This document shows, piece by piece, positions 24,928 to 33,980 of a stretch of DNA of 55,858 bases. The stretch covers positions 1 to 55,858 of the forward strand of contig PXRP01000049.1 in the NCBI GenBank assembly GCA_003021655.1, written 5' to 3'. This DNA is from Halobacteriales archaeon QS_4_69_31 (lineage in GTDB: Archaea; Halobacteriota; Halobacteria; Halobacteriales; Haloarculaceae). The stretch's first letter is position 1; each line of letters opens with the position of its first letter. Made by a program: the position numbers and the translations under genes. Under the pieces are notes generated by a model. It did not search any database and was not told where the DNA came from. It saw only the letters and a list, made by a program, of their open reading frames with translations.

Positions 24928-26511
24928 TCAGTCCAATTCAAATTTGTAATCTGATGTATCTGGGGTATTGTCACTTGAGGTTTCATCGTTGCTTTCACCT
25001 TCATTTGTGTTTGGAGGATCAGGTATTGGGAGATCAGTATCTATAGGAGCAGATTCTGGGAGACCAGTGTCTGCAGGGTCAGGTTCTGGGAGATCAGTGT
25101 CTGGAGGCTCATCAATCGAATTGGTCTCGTCTAAATAGGTGTAATCACGAGTCAAACTCCAATCCCCGACGACATTGTCGCTATCACGTTCCTCACCGAA
25201 ACCCTGAGGGATTCCGTGTTGGTAGTACAGTTCTCCATCACCGGTCTGTTCGCTGCCGTCGAGGTCCAGGGTGTAGTGTTCGCGCCACTCTTCGAGTGGG
25301 ACCCTCACCGCTCCTCCAGTGACCCCGGGGTCGTACGTCTCGCCGTTGACCGTGATCTGCCCGTCACCGTTGGAGTCGACGATCGTGATGGTGCCGTCAT
25401 CGTTGGCGTCGAGGACGGAATCGAGTCCACAGGTGTAGACGTAGTCCTCGGGATACCAGCAGTCTTCGTTGGCGCTGGACTCGAAATCCTCCTGGTCGGC
25501 CTGGTTCTCGGGGACCAGCACGAACGCCCCGACGTCCGACGCGGTGTTGCCGTCGTCGTCGGTGACGGTGAGGCGGACGGCGTAGCGGCCAGCCCTATGG
25601 ACCTCGATCCGCTTGTCGGTCGTGCTGTTGTGCCAGACGACCTCGCCGCCGGGTTTGGTGACGACCTCCCACTCGTAGTCGACGATCGCTCCGTCGGGGT
25701 CGCTGGCCGACGCGGGGATGTCGACTTTCTCCTGGCCGCCGTGCATCACGACTGCGCCCCTGTCCTCGACGGTGACCGTCGGAACCGACTGGTCGCCGGT
25801 TCCGTCGCCTCCATCCCCGCTGTCCCCGTCGCCCTCGCCGCCGTCATCTGGGGGGTCGGGAGGGGCGGTCACGGTGAGGTTCAGCGTCGCCGTATCCTTC
25901 CGGCCGAGCTGGTCGTAGACGTCGACCGAAATCGTGTGGGTGCCGGACTCGGGGGACAGCGACAGTTCGTCGGTGACAGACTCGCCGTCGAGGTTCTCGC
26001 GGCGTTCGAGGCTCCCGTCGACCGTCCAGTCGACGCGGGCCAGCGGCTCCTCGCCTGCGGTCAGCGTGGCGGTCAGGTCTACCGACTCGTTGGCGAGGAC
26101 GCTCGACGGCCCGGCGACCGACACCGAGGGACCGTCGACCGGCGACACCTCGATGCGCATCGTGTCCGAGCGCTCGGCGCCGTCGTCGTCGGTGACGGTG
26201 ACCGTCGCGTTGTAGGTCCCCTCCCGGCGGACGCGGATCTCTGTCCGGGCACAGGTCTCACAGTCCGGGGTCGTGTGCTCGCCGTCCGGTCGTTCGACGC
26301 GCCACTCGTAGGACTCGACCGTCCCGTCGGGGTCGCTGGACCCCGTGGCGTCGAGGTGAACCGTCGCGTTGACCGGCGCGGTCTGGTCGAGCCCGGCGCC
26401 GGCCATCGGCGGCTCGTTGTCGTCCGCATCCGCGGCGGCGGCGCCGGCGAACCCGGCCACGACCACCACGAGGGCCACCACTGCCCCGGCGAAGCGTTTC
26501 CCCTCGAACAT
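24928..26511 (-). CDS. Secreted PKD-domain protein with acidic repeat tail
   Basis: 527 residues from the ATG at 26511. A signal peptide (FAGAVVALVVVVAGFAGAAAA) is followed by a PKD domain (NEPPMAGAGLDQ to about 130), an Ig-like domain (SVSVAGPSSVLANESVDLTA), an acidic Gly/Asp linker, another PKD domain (PASASDPDGAIVDYEWEVV) and an EF-hand-like stretch (DANDDGTITIVDSNGDGQI). The C-terminus is a low-GC repeat of T/ADxGLPxP-type units ending SDYKFELD. That ending resembles FKFEFD in the lipoprotein that follows 31 bp downstream. Likely cell-surface; no anchor is visible. Confidence 0.75.
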   Translation of the reverse strand: MFEGKRFAGAVVALVVVVAGFAGAAAADADDNEPPMAGAGLDQTAPVNATVHLDATGSSDPDGTVESYEWRVERPDGEHTTPDCETCARTEIRVRREGTYNATVTVTDDDGAERSDTMRIEVSPVDGPSVSVAGPSSVLANESVDLTATLTAGEEPLARVDWTVDGSLERRENLDGESVTDELSLSPESGTHTISVDVYDQLGRKDTATLNLTVTAPPDPPDDGGEGDGDSGDGGDGTGDQSVPTVTVEDRGAVVMHGGQEKVDIPASASDPDGAIVDYEWEVVTKPGGEVVWHNSTTDKRIEVHRAGRYAVRLTVTDDDGNTASDVGAFVLVPENQADQEDFESSANEDCWYPEDYVYTCGLDSVLDANDDGTITIVDSNGDGQITVNGETYDPGVTGGAVRVPLEEWREHYTLDLDGSEQTGDGELYYQHGIPQGFGEERDSDNVVGDWSLTRDYTYLDETNSIDEPPDTDLPEPDPADTGLPESAPIDTDLPIPDPPNTNEGESNDETSSDNTPDTSDYKFELD

Positions 26512-26622
26512 CCGTGTTGACAAGCGATTGTCAGCCCCTCGGTTAAAAATATTAGTGATCGTGATGGTCGGAACGGGGCCCAGCCCGGGGGGAACGCGGG
26601 CGGGGGGCGAAACCGGTGTGGG

Positions 26623-26850
26623 TCAGCGGGCGTAGAGTCGCCGGCCGACGAGCCCGGGGAGGTGGACGTCGTCGTGGGGCGAGACGGCGACGTACGGGCG
26701 GTCGACGGGGCCGAACACGTCGACGACCGTCCCGAGTTCGTCCAGGTTCTCGTCGACGACCGCGGTCCCGGTCTCGGGGAAGTCCGCGTCGGGGGCGCGG
26801 ACGACGGCGAGACCCTGCGCGACACGGACGACGTCACCGACGCGGCGCAC
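26623..26850 (-). CDS. gar1: H/ACA RNP component Gar1
   Basis: 75 residues. Small beta-barrel subunit of the H/ACA guide-RNA pseudouridylation complex (with Cbf5, Nop10, L7Ae). The core VVDENLDELGTVVDVFGPV and PYVAVSPH is the Gar1 signature. GTG start at 26850, only 2 nt after the SRP19 stop, so translationally coupled within an SRP19-gar1 operon, a frequent haloarchaeal arrangement. Confidence 0.9.
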   Translation of the reverse strand: MRRVGDVVRVAQGLAVVRAPDADFPETGTAVVDENLDELGTVVDVFGPVDRPYVAVSPHDDVHLPGLVGRRLYAR

Positions 26851-26852
26851 GG

Positions 26853-27131
26853 TTACTCCCGGAGCACCTGGAGGTACGCGGCGACGGCCCCCAGGAGGTC
26901 GCTTTTGGTCGCGTCGTCGGCGTCCTTGACGAGGACGCGCCCCCGCGGCTCGTACTCGCGGGGGTAGGTCACGTCGCGCTCAATGACCGCGTCGTAGCCG
27001 ACCTGCTGGACGGCCTGTGCGATCTCGTCGACCGTCGGGTCCGGGACCGCGAGGTCTCTGGCCACCCGACGCCCCTCGCTGCGGGTACACTCCGCGTCCA
27101 GCGCCGCCGGCCAGATGACGTTTTCGACCAT
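26853..27131 (-). CDS. srp19: Signal recognition particle 19 kDa protein
   Basis: 92 residues. Binds 7S RNA and promotes SRP54 loading for co-translational membrane targeting. [20 protein letters not shown] is the typical N-terminal RNA-binding segment, followed by the basic/aromatic stretch [18 protein letters not shown]. Length matches archaeal SRP19. ATG at 27131. Confidence 0.93.
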   Translation of the reverse strand: MVENVIWPAALDAECTRSEGRRVARDLAVPDPTVDEIAQAVQQVGYDAVIERDVTYPREYEPRGRVLVKDADDATKSDLLGAVAAYLQVLRE

Positions 27132-27261
27132 ACACGGGGCTGGGACGGCGACACCTAAGGCCTTTTTCAGTCACTCCGGCGGACAACGGACGGCGCGTCC
27201 GCCGGGGACCGGAAGCGGCCGAAAACGGGTCCGGTCCTCCCGCCGCCGGACCAGCAAGCGG

Positions 27262-28476
27262 TCAGCCCTCCCGCCGGCGGAACAGCAAGGCAGCGGCCAG
27301 GAGCGCGAGAACGCCCGTCAGGGCGGTGAAGCCGGGACCGTCGGCCGCAGTCGCCGGCGTCGACGCCGTCTCGTCTGCCGCCGGTGCGGTCGCCGTCGGG
27401 TCCGCCGTCCTGGTCCCGCCGTCAGCGGTCGCCGTCCCGTCGTCGGCAGTCGCCGTCTCCGTCCCGCCGTCGGCGGTCGGGGTCAGCGTCGTACACGACG
27501 CGGGCTGGGGCGTCTCGACGGTCGAGAAGTCGATGCTCCCGTAGGCCTCGGGGTGGAACGCCTCGGCCATCGTCTTCAGCGGCTGGACGTTCCGGGGGCC
27601 GTTCTGGGACATGAAGTTGCGGTCGACGCGGACGAGGTTGCCCTCCTGGACGGCCGTCGACTGGTTGAACGCGGGCGTCTTGGGGACCGTGCCGAACTGG
27701 CCGTTCAGGACGACCCACTCGGGGTCTTTCTGGGCGACGACCTCGTCGCTGAGTTTGCCGTACGACCGGTTCAGTTCGCCGGCGGCGATGTTGCTACCGC
27801 CCGCGGCGGCGATGAGCTGACCGATGAACGAGTCCTCGCCGGCGGTCCACCCGCCGCCCAGCGAGAAGAACACGTCGGGGTTATCCTCGTCACTGACGGC
27901 GTCGCGGACGGCCTCGACCTGTCCCTCCATGCGGGCGCTGACCCGGCCGGCCTCGTCGTAGTTCCCGGTGAGCCGACCGTACAGTTCGATCTTCGCGTAG
28001 ACGTCCTCGAGGTCCTCGGCCGCGCCGAACCGGTAGACCGTCAGCCCGCTGTCCCGGAGCGTCTGGACGGTCTCGTTCGAGACGACGTTCGGCGCGAGCA
28101 CCAGGTCCGGCTGTGCGCCGACGACCTGCTCGACAATGACCGAGCCGTCGTCGTTGACCACGTCGGTTTTCCCCTCGGTGTCGTTCAGGTAGCCGGTGTA
28201 GTAGTCGACCGGCATCCCGACGGCCTCGTCTTCGGCGCCGATCCCCCAGAGGATCTGGGCGGCGCTCGGCGCGAGCGCGACGAGCCGTTGCGGGTCGTCC
28301 TCGATTGTTACCTCCGTCCCCGTCGCGTCCGTGACCGTGACCGGGAACGTGCAGTGTGACCCGGCGACGCCGGTCACATCTGCACTCGGCCCCGTGTCCG
28401 CTCCGGCGGCCACGGGAGCCGTCGCCCCCGTCGCGGCCACCACCAACAGGACGCTGAGTACTGTCGCTGCTCTCAT
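27262..28476 (-). CDS. btuF: PGF-CTERM-anchored cobalamin-type ABC substrate-binding protein
   Basis: 404 residues. Periplasmic-binding fold of the BtuF/FhuD class ([20 protein letters not shown], then [19 protein letters not shown]). After a signal peptide ([19 protein letters not shown]) come the two binding lobes, a Thr/Ala-rich stalk from about residue 345, and the C-terminal sorting signal [26 protein letters not shown] region, recognised by archaeosortase for cleavage and lipid attachment. Divergently oriented from btuCD, sharing a 64-bp promoter region. ATG at 28476. Confidence 0.88.
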   Translation of the reverse strand: MRAATVLSVLLVVAATGATAPVAAGADTGPSADVTGVAGSHCTFPVTVTDATGTEVTIEDDPQRLVALAPSAAQILWGIGAEDEAVGMPVDYYTGYLNDTEGKTDVVNDDGSVIVEQVVGAQPDLVLAPNVVSNETVQTLRDSGLTVYRFGAAEDLEDVYAKIELYGRLTGNYDEAGRVSARMEGQVEAVRDAVSDEDNPDVFFSLGGGWTAGEDSFIGQLIAAAGGSNIAAGELNRSYGKLSDEVVAQKDPEWVVLNGQFGTVPKTPAFNQSTAVQEGNLVRVDRNFMSQNGPRNVQPLKTMAEAFHPEAYGSIDFSTVETPQPASCTTLTPTADGGTETATADDGTATADGGTRTADPTATAPAADETASTPATAADGPGFTALTGVLALLAAALLFRRREG

Positions 28477-28503
28477 GGCGTGTGGGGGTGTGCTCCTTCG
28501 CAA

Positions 28504-28513
28504 TAAATATTTA
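28504..28513. promoter_or_regulatory. Palindromic TATA shared by btuF and btuCD
   Basis: taaatattta is a perfect 10-bp palindrome in the middle of the 64-bp divergent spacer. Its centre is about 33 bp from each start codon (28476 on minus, 28541 on plus), so one symmetrical element can serve as TATA box for both leaderless transcripts. This implies that binding in one direction competes with the other. Confidence 0.55.
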
Positions 28514-28540
28514 ACTACTCCAAGCAGAATTGATCTCTGC

Positions 28541-29641
28541 ATGGAGGGGAGAGCGAGAGCGGTCGCGTGGTCGGCGGGGTTGACCGGCCTGCTCGTGGCG
28601 GTCGTGCTCGTGAGCGCGACCATCGGGCCGGTCGCGGTCGCGCTCCCAGCGGTCGCGAAGGCGACGCTCAACGCGGTCGCGGTGCCGACGGGGGCGACCC
28701 TCGCGGGCGGCACCGTCGCGCTGCTGGGCGTGACGGTCTCGGTCCCCGTGCCGGAGCTGTCGTACACGTACCTGTTCTCGCTGCCCGTCGAGTCGACCGA
28801 CGAGACCATTGTCCGGCGGATCCGGCTACCGCGGATCGCGCTCGGCGCGACCGTCGGGTTCGCGCTGGCCTCGGCGGGGACCGTGATGCAGGGCTTCTTC
28901 CGGAACCCGATGGCCGACCCGTCGATCATCGGCGTCTCCTCGGGGGCGGCCGTCGGCGCGGTCGCGACCATCGCGCTGTCGCTGTCGGGCCCGTTCAGCA
29001 TCCAGGTGGCCGCGTTCGTCGGGGCGGTCGTCACCGCCTTCGCGGTCTATCTCATCGCCACGGAGGGGGGTCGAACCCCGGTCGCCACGCTGCTGCTGGC
29101 CGGGGTGGCAGTCCAGACGTTCCTCGGTGCGGTCATCTCGTATCTCCTCTTGCAGGCCGGCGAGAGCCTCGAACAGGCGCTGTACTGGCTGATGGGGCGG
29201 CTCCACAACGCCGCCTGGTCGGACGTGGCGGTGACGGTCCCGGTCGCGGCGTGCTGTTTTCTCGTTCTCGCCGCGTACGCGCGTGACCTGAACGTCCTCC
29301 TGCTGGGCGAGGACGACGCCCACACCCTCGGGGTCGAGGTCGAGCGCACCAAGCGGGTCCTGCTGGCGGTCTCGAGCGTCGTCACCGCCGCGGCCGTGGC
29401 GGTCGCGGGCGCTATCGGCTTCGTCGGCCTGATCGTCCCGCACATGATGCGCCTGCTCGTCGGCCCGGACCACCGGATCCTCCTGCCGACCAGTGCCGTC
29501 GCCGGCGCGACGTTCCTCGTCGCGACCGACACCCTCGCCCGGTCGGGGCCGGCGGAGCTACCCGTCGGTATCGTCACCGCCGCACTGGGGGCGCCCTTTT
29601 TCCTCTACCTGCTGCGCACGCGGGAGGTGCACGCACTGTGA
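28541..29641 (+). CDS. btuC: Cobalamin-type ABC transporter permease
   Basis: 366 residues. FecCD/BtuC permease with multiple membrane helices; family motifs include [39 protein letters not shown], the coupling-helix region [19 protein letters not shown], and [20 protein letters not shown]. Works with BtuF and BtuD to import cobalamin (siderophore cannot be excluded from sequence alone). The stop overlaps the btuD GTG by 4 nt. Confidence 0.9.
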   Translation: MEGRARAVAWSAGLTGLLVAVVLVSATIGPVAVALPAVAKATLNAVAVPTGATLAGGTVALLGVTVSVPVPELSYTYLFSLPVESTDETIVRRIRLPRIALGATVGFALASAGTVMQGFFRNPMADPSIIGVSSGAAVGAVATIALSLSGPFSIQVAAFVGAVVTAFAVYLIATEGGRTPVATLLLAGVAVQTFLGAVISYLLLQAGESLEQALYWLMGRLHNAAWSDVAVTVPVAACCFLVLAAYARDLNVLLLGEDDAHTLGVEVERTKRVLLAVSSVVTAAAVAVAGAIGFVGLIVPHMMRLLVGPDHRILLPTSAVAGATFLVATDTLARSGPAELPVGIVTAALGAPFFLYLLRTREVHAL

Positions 29642-30846
29642 GCGACGATGCCGGGGTCGAGGACGGGCAAAAGGTCCCCGAGAGCGGACGCCAGGGCGAG
29701 GGCGGGGACGACCCGCTGGTCGACGTGCGGTCGGTGTCGGTCAGCTACGGCGACGTGTCGGTCCTCGGCGACGTGTCGCTGTCGGTCGACCGCGGCGAGT
29801 TCGTCGGTCTCGTCGGTCCCAACGGCGCCGGTAAGACGACGCTCCTGGGGACGATAAACGGCGTGTGCGACCCCGACCGGGGGACGGTCCAGGTCGGCGG
29901 CGACCCGGTCGGGGGGCTGTCGGCGCGCGCGACGAGTCGCCGCGTGGCGACGGTCCCCCAGGACACGACGGTCTCGTTCGACTTTACCGTCGAGGACATC
30001 GTCGAGATGGGACGGACGCCCTACCACGGGCGGTTCTCGGGCGACCCCGACGCGGAGGTAGCCGTCGAGCGCGCACTGGAGCGGACGGAGACGGCGGCGC
30101 TGCGCGACCGGAGCGTCGGGTCGCTGTCCGGGGGCGAGCGCCAGCGGGTCGTCCTCGCGCGGGCGCTGGCCCAGGAGACGCCCGCCCTCCTGCTCGACGA
30201 GCCGACCGCGAGCCTCGACATCAACCACCAGGTCCGGACGCTCGACCTCGTGCGGGAGCTGACCCGCGAGGCCGACAAGGCGGCGCTGGCGGCCATCCAC
30301 GACCTCGACCTGGCGGCGCGGTACTGCGACCGCCTGGCGGTCCTCGCGGACGGCGACGTGCTCGCAGTCGGCCGGCCCGAGTCGGTCCTGACCGGCGACC
30401 ACCTCCGGACGGCCTTCGACACGGACGCGACGGTCCTGCCCGACCCCGTCACCGGGACGCCGACGGTGACCCCCCGTCCCGAGACCGGTGAGAGCGACCT
30501 GTCGGTCCACGTCGCCGGGGCGGGGTTCGCGCCCCTCGACGCGGCGACCGAGGCCGCCGCACGCGCCGAGATGGAAGCCGCCGATGCGGTCGTCCTCGCC
30601 GGGTCGGTGCCGCCGTCGGTGCGTGCCCTCGTCCGGGACCACGACGCCGTCGTCCGCGTCCCCGCCGCACCGCCGACGGGAGAAAGCGAGGGGGCCGGCG
30701 ACCGGTCCCCAACCGGACTCGACGGGGCGTCCCGCGCGGACAGGGAAAACGAGACCGGTCCCGGGGCCGCCGCGAGGGCGGACCCCGAACGGGTCGTCGC
30801 GGCTGTCAGACGAGTGACACGCACCGCGGTCGAGGCCGACGACTGA
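29638..30846 (+). CDS. btuD: Cobalamin-type ABC transporter ATPase with C-terminal extension
   Basis: 402 residues from a GTG overlapping the btuC stop. Walker [10 protein letters not shown] at 60-68, signature LSGGERQR, Walker [12 protein letters not shown], and switch His in AIHDLDLA. After about residue 270 there is an extra domain ([20 protein letters not shown]) with an acidic linker, an extension also present, as I recall, in the Halobacterium BtuD. It energises cobalamin uptake through BtuC. Confidence 0.9.
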   Translation: MSDDAGVEDGQKVPESGRQGEGGDDPLVDVRSVSVSYGDVSVLGDVSLSVDRGEFVGLVGPNGAGKTTLLGTINGVCDPDRGTVQVGGDPVGGLSARATSRRVATVPQDTTVSFDFTVEDIVEMGRTPYHGRFSGDPDAEVAVERALERTETAALRDRSVGSLSGGERQRVVLARALAQETPALLLDEPTASLDINHQVRTLDLVRELTREADKAALAAIHDLDLAARYCDRLAVLADGDVLAVGRPESVLTGDHLRTAFDTDATVLPDPVTGTPTVTPRPETGESDLSVHVAGAGFAPLDAATEAAARAEMEAADAVVLAGSVPPSVRALVRDHDAVVRVPAAPPTGESEGAGDRSPTGLDGASRADRENETGPGAAARADPERVVAAVRRVTRTAVEADD

Positions 30847-30914
30847 GCGGGCCACCACCGACCCCTCCGGAGCCGGGAGTGGCACGTCACTGAAATGTCA
30901 CACTCGAAAAGAAG

Positions 30915-31018
30915 TTATCACGAATTGTACCGAACCTGGGGCTGAGGTGAGCGGTCCCTTCGGAGTGTGGGCCGTCCGGATAGAGGGAGTGGGCTGTGCG
31001 CAACAATTATCACGAATT
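30915..31018 (+). repeat. Repeated 12-mer upstream of the CAP-domain gene
   Basis: ttatcacgaatt occurs at 30915-30926 and again at 31007-31018, 92 bp apart, the second copy ending 18 bp before the ATG at 31036. They may be duplicated promoter elements or factor-binding sites. Confidence 0.5.
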
Positions 31019-31035
31019 ACACAGAGCTAGTCAGT

Positions 31036-31833
31036 ATGGCCAACAGAGTGGCAGTCCTCGTCGTGGGGGGGCTCGTGGTCGTCGGGCTGGTGGTCGTCGG
31101 CGGGGTGGTCGCGCTCGTGCTCGGGGGGATGAGCGCCGGGGGAGCGGGGACGCCGACAGCAGTCACCCCCACGCCCCTCTCGCCGGACGACGGGGGGTCG
31201 GCGACCGGCACGGCGACGGGAACGGCCCACGGGACCGTGGCACCCGCGCCGACGCCCGCCCCGACGGCCACGCCGACGCCCACCCCGACGGCGCGCCCGA
31301 CGGTGGCCCCCGCGGCGTTCGACGCCGAGCGGATCGAGGTGCTCGTCTTCGAGCTGGTCAACGAGCGACGCGCCGAGGAGGGGCTCGACCCCCTGGAGAT
31401 GAACAGGTCGCTGGCCAGCGAGGTGCGCGAGATGGCGCGCAACCACAGCGAGACGATGGCCGAGGCGGACGCCCCCAGACACACGATACACGGCGTGTCG
31501 AGCACCGACCGCTACGAGGAAAACGAGCTGTACTACACCTGCCGGTGGGAGACGGACAACGAGGGGCTCATGCGGGCGGACGTGAACTCCTTCGAGTCCA
31601 ACCAGAGCGCGTTCGAGGCGGTCGCGAAGACGGTCGCCGGCCGCGAGTACGAGGTTGACGGCGAGACGCGGTTCAACGCCGACGAACGCGACGTCGCCGA
31701 GGCCATCGTCGAGGAGTGGTGGAACGACCTCCGCCACAACAAGCGGCTGTTGCTCCCGAACGCCCGGATGGTCGGCGTCGGCGTCGAGGTCACCGAGGAC
31801 GGTGACGTGTTCGCCACTGCTAACCTCTGCTGA
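31036..31833 (+). CDS. Membrane-anchored CAP (SCP/PR1) domain protein
   Basis: 265 residues. A single N-terminal hydrophobic segment (VAVLVVGGLVVVGLVVVGGVVALVL) anchors the protein; a low-complexity Thr/Pro/Ala stalk runs to about residue 95; the C-terminal CAP domain opens IEVLVFELVNERRAEEGLDP and contains NHSETMAEAD and EEWWNDLRHNKRLLLP. CAP domains in prokaryotes are secreted and mostly of unknown function. The core is normal in length. Confidence 0.82.
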   Translation: MANRVAVLVVGGLVVVGLVVVGGVVALVLGGMSAGGAGTPTAVTPTPLSPDDGGSATGTATGTAHGTVAPAPTPAPTATPTPTPTARPTVAPAAFDAERIEVLVFELVNERRAEEGLDPLEMNRSLASEVREMARNHSETMAEADAPRHTIHGVSSTDRYEENELYYTCRWETDNEGLMRADVNSFESNQSAFEAVAKTVAGREYEVDGETRFNADERDVAEAIVEEWWNDLRHNKRLLLPNARMVGVGVEVTEDGDVFATANLC

Positions 31834-31902
31834 GGCTCGCGCGCCGACGCGCCGTCGCCCGGACCCGTCCGCCGCCGCGAGGAAACCGTCTCCGGGTCCC
31901 CC

Positions 31903-32026
31903 TCGGTCGAGGGCTGTCTTCGCCCGCCCTGTCAGACGAGGGCTGTCCCCATCCGCCCCGTCAGTCGAGGGTTGTCTTCGCCTGTCCAGTCAGTCCGGGC
32001 CGTCTCCATCCGTCGGTCAGTCCGGG
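31903..32026. repeat. ~29-bp tandem repeats copying the response-regulator 3' end
   Basis: Four units (31903-31931, 31932-31960, 31961-31989, 31990-32016) of the form tcagtcgagggctgtctTC... run up to the gene stop. Units 2-4 start with tca, the complement of the TGA stop. The gene's own end (tcagtccggg at 32017) reads as the fifth unit, so the array looks like repeated duplication of the 3' terminus outwards. Confidence 0.65.
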
Positions 32027-32586
32027 TTTATCTCCTGGAACGCGGCGGCCGCGTCGTCGAACTCCGCGAGCACCTCGTCGAGTTCGGACTTGAGCTCCGC
32101 GGCGCGTTCCCGGAGGGTGTCGACCTCTTCGTGTGCGTCGAGTTCCGCCTGGCTCTTCTCGGCCTGGAGGAGGCCGAGCTTCGAGGTGACTTCGAGGTAG
32201 TCGGTGAGGCGTTCGTCGTAGCGCCTGGCCGTCAGTTGCCGTTCGATGGCGCCGACGAGTTCCCGCTTCTCGACGGGTTTGTTGAGGTAATCGTCGAACG
32301 GCATGTCGACGATGTCGAAGTCCGGGTCCACGGCCGTGATCATGACGACCCGGCATTCGATCCCGCGGTCGCGGATCTCCGCGAGCACCTCGTCGCCGGA
32401 GACGTCCGGCATCCGCCTGTCCAACAACGCCACGTCGACGTCGTCGTCGATACGGTCGAGCGCCGCCTCGCCGCCGTAGGCCGTCTCGGTGTCGTACTCG
32501 TTGCGGAGCCGGAGGGCGTAGACGTCCGCCACCTCCGCCTCGTCGTCGACGATGAGGACCGTCGGGTCTGTACTCGCCTCGCTCAC
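32017..32586 (-). CDS. HalX-domain response regulator
   Basis: 189 residues. N-terminal receiver domain: VLIVDDEAEVADVYALRLRN (acidic pocket Asp-Asp), phosphoacceptor in VDVALLDRRMPDVSG, switch Thr in MITAVDPD and Lys in LNKPVEKRELV. The C-terminal HalX segment is a coiled coil (LQAEKSQAELDAHEEVDTLRERAAELKSEL). No DNA-binding domain is present, so it probably signals through protein partners. ATG at 32586 with a TATA box at 32609-32615. Confidence 0.9.
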   Translation of the reverse strand: MSEASTDPTVLIVDDEAEVADVYALRLRNEYDTETAYGGEAALDRIDDDVDVALLDRRMPDVSGDEVLAEIRDRGIECRVVMITAVDPDFDIVDMPFDDYLNKPVEKRELVGAIERQLTARRYDERLTDYLEVTSKLGLLQAEKSQAELDAHEEVDTLRERAAELKSELDEVLAEFDDAAAAFQEINPD

Positions 32587-32608
32587 ACTACGGTGTTGTT
32601 GGACCCCC

Positions 32609-32615
32609 TATATAA
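32609..32615 (-). promoter_or_regulatory. TATA element of the HalX regulator gene
   Basis: tatataa (read here on the plus strand; ttatata on the minus) lies 23-29 bp before the ATG at 32586. Confidence 0.6.
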
Positions 32616-32699
32616 CAGTACGGCAGTCGGCACCCTCGCTCCTGCCAAGGGGAGCCCGGTTCGCCGGGTCGGCGGGCGCCGGGTGGACGAGGACGCGAG

Positions 32700-32880
32700 T
32701 CAGCTACCAACGAGTAAACTCGTGGGCTTGTCGGTGGACTCCCGCACTTCGCGCTCCCACACGAAAGCCCCACGCTCCTTCCTTTCTAAGAAGGGGCGTT
32801 GCCGTTCTTCCCGAACTCAAATCAAGCTTACGCGCTTGCTCCCACCGCTAAAGCGGGTGGGCTTCCGCGCTGTGACAACT
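32700..32880. mobile_element. Orphan IS200/IS605-like hairpin ends
   Basis: Two hairpins with the same architecture sit 130 bp apart: acgag-taaa-ctcgt at 32710-32723 and cccaccgc-taaa-gcgggtggg at 32841-32861. Both are followed by the same octamer gtgggctt. On the minus strand they read AAGCCCAC plus hairpin, a form I associate with the ends of haloarchaeal IS200/IS605 (TnpB-type) elements. No transposase reading frame lies between them, so this is a MITE-like or relic element. Confidence 0.5.
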
Positions 32881-33023
32881 GTGAACTGCCACGAACCGCG
32901 TGGGACTCGACCTGTCGGTCGAACGGACAGGATATCGCGCTCGCGGGCGGGCCAGCGGCCGGAACCGCGGAGACCGAGTCGGGACCCACAATCCATTTGC
33001 CGGGTGGGTTCTAACAGCGGGTA

Positions 33024-33980
33024 ATGTCGAGGTGCGACGAGTGTGGCAAGCAGGAGAACATGCCCTACCAGTGTCGCCACTGCGGGGGGACCTTCTGTGC
33101 CGAGCACCGACTCCCGGAGAACCACGGCTGTCCGGGGCTGAACAACTGGGAGGACCCGGGTGGGGTCTTCGATAGCGGCTTCGATGACAGCGTGGCCGAC
33201 GAGAGCGGGTCCTCGGGCGGGCTGACCGACCGGCTCGGCCGCCCGGGCGGGCCGCTGGGCTACTTCCGCGGGAACGTGACCTTCGTCTTCCTCGGGGCGA
33301 TGTGGGTCACGTTCCTGTTGCAGTTCGTCGTCGGGTTCGTCCTCGACCCGTTCGGGAACATCGCCGCGACCTGGCGGTTCAATCCGCTCTACCGGGCGAT
33401 ATTCGTCCTCTCGCCGACACACCCCGAGTACGTCTGGACCTGGTTCACGTCGGTGTTCGCCCACGGGGGGTTCTTCCACATCGCCATCAACAGCATCGTC
33501 ATCTACTTCTTCGGGCGGCTGGTCGAGGACTACGTCGGCTCGCGGAACTTCGCACTGCTCTTTCTGGGCAGCGGCGCGGCCGCCGGCCTCGGGCAGGTCC
33601 TCGTCCAGATCGTCCAGAACGGCGGTATCCCGGCCAGCGCGCCCGGCGTTCTCGGGGCCAGCGGCGCCGGCCTGGCCATCATGGGCGTGCTGACGGTCCT
33701 GAACCCGAACCTCCGCGTGTACCTCTACTTCATCCTCCCCGTCCCGCTGTGGCTGCTGACGGTCGGGTACACCGGCTGGACAGTCTTCCGGATATTCTCG
33801 GGCGGCATCGGCGCCGGCGGCACCGCCCAGGCCGCCCACCTGCTCGGACTCGCCATCGGCCTGCTGTACGGCCAGCACGTCAAGGGCCGCCGGCGGATAC
33901 CGGACCAGCTCCAGTTCGGCGCCGGCGGCCGCGGTCCCGGCGGCCCGGGCGGCCCCGGCGGCGGCCGCGGGCCGTTCTGA
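33024..33980 (+). CDS. Rhomboid intramembrane protease with AN1-type zinc finger
   Basis: 318 residues. An N-terminal AN1-like zinc finger (CDECGKQENMPYQCRHCG, then FCAEHRLPENHGC) covers about residues 1-40. A linker and a six-helix rhomboid domain follow, with the catalytic Ser in GASGAGLAIMG and the His in AQAAHLLGLAIG; the loop WTWFTSVFAHGGFFHIAIN is also family-typical. A Gly/Pro-rich tail ends the protein. Cleaves substrates within the membrane. Its TGA overlaps the next ATG by one base. Confidence 0.92.
   Translation: MSRCDECGKQENMPYQCRHCGGTFCAEHRLPENHGCPGLNNWEDPGGVFDSGFDDSVADESGSSGGLTDRLGRPGGPLGYFRGNVTFVFLGAMWVTFLLQFVVGFVLDPFGNIAATWRFNPLYRAIFVLSPTHPEYVWTWFTSVFAHGGFFHIAINSIVIYFFGRLVEDYVGSRNFALLFLGSGAAAGLGQVLVQIVQNGGIPASAPGVLGASGAGLAIMGVLTVLNPNLRVYLYFILPVPLWLLTVGYTGWTVFRIFSGGIGAGGTAQAAHLLGLAIGLLYGQHVKGRRRIPDQLQFGAGGRGPGGPGGPGGGRGPF

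Larger units (their letters stand above)
32587..33023. other. Intergenic region carrying the hairpin element
   Basis: 437 bp between the HalX regulator and the rhomboid gene. Besides the regulator promoter and the hairpin element at 32700-32880, no gene is supported; short open frames across it have no recognisable family. Confidence 0.5.
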
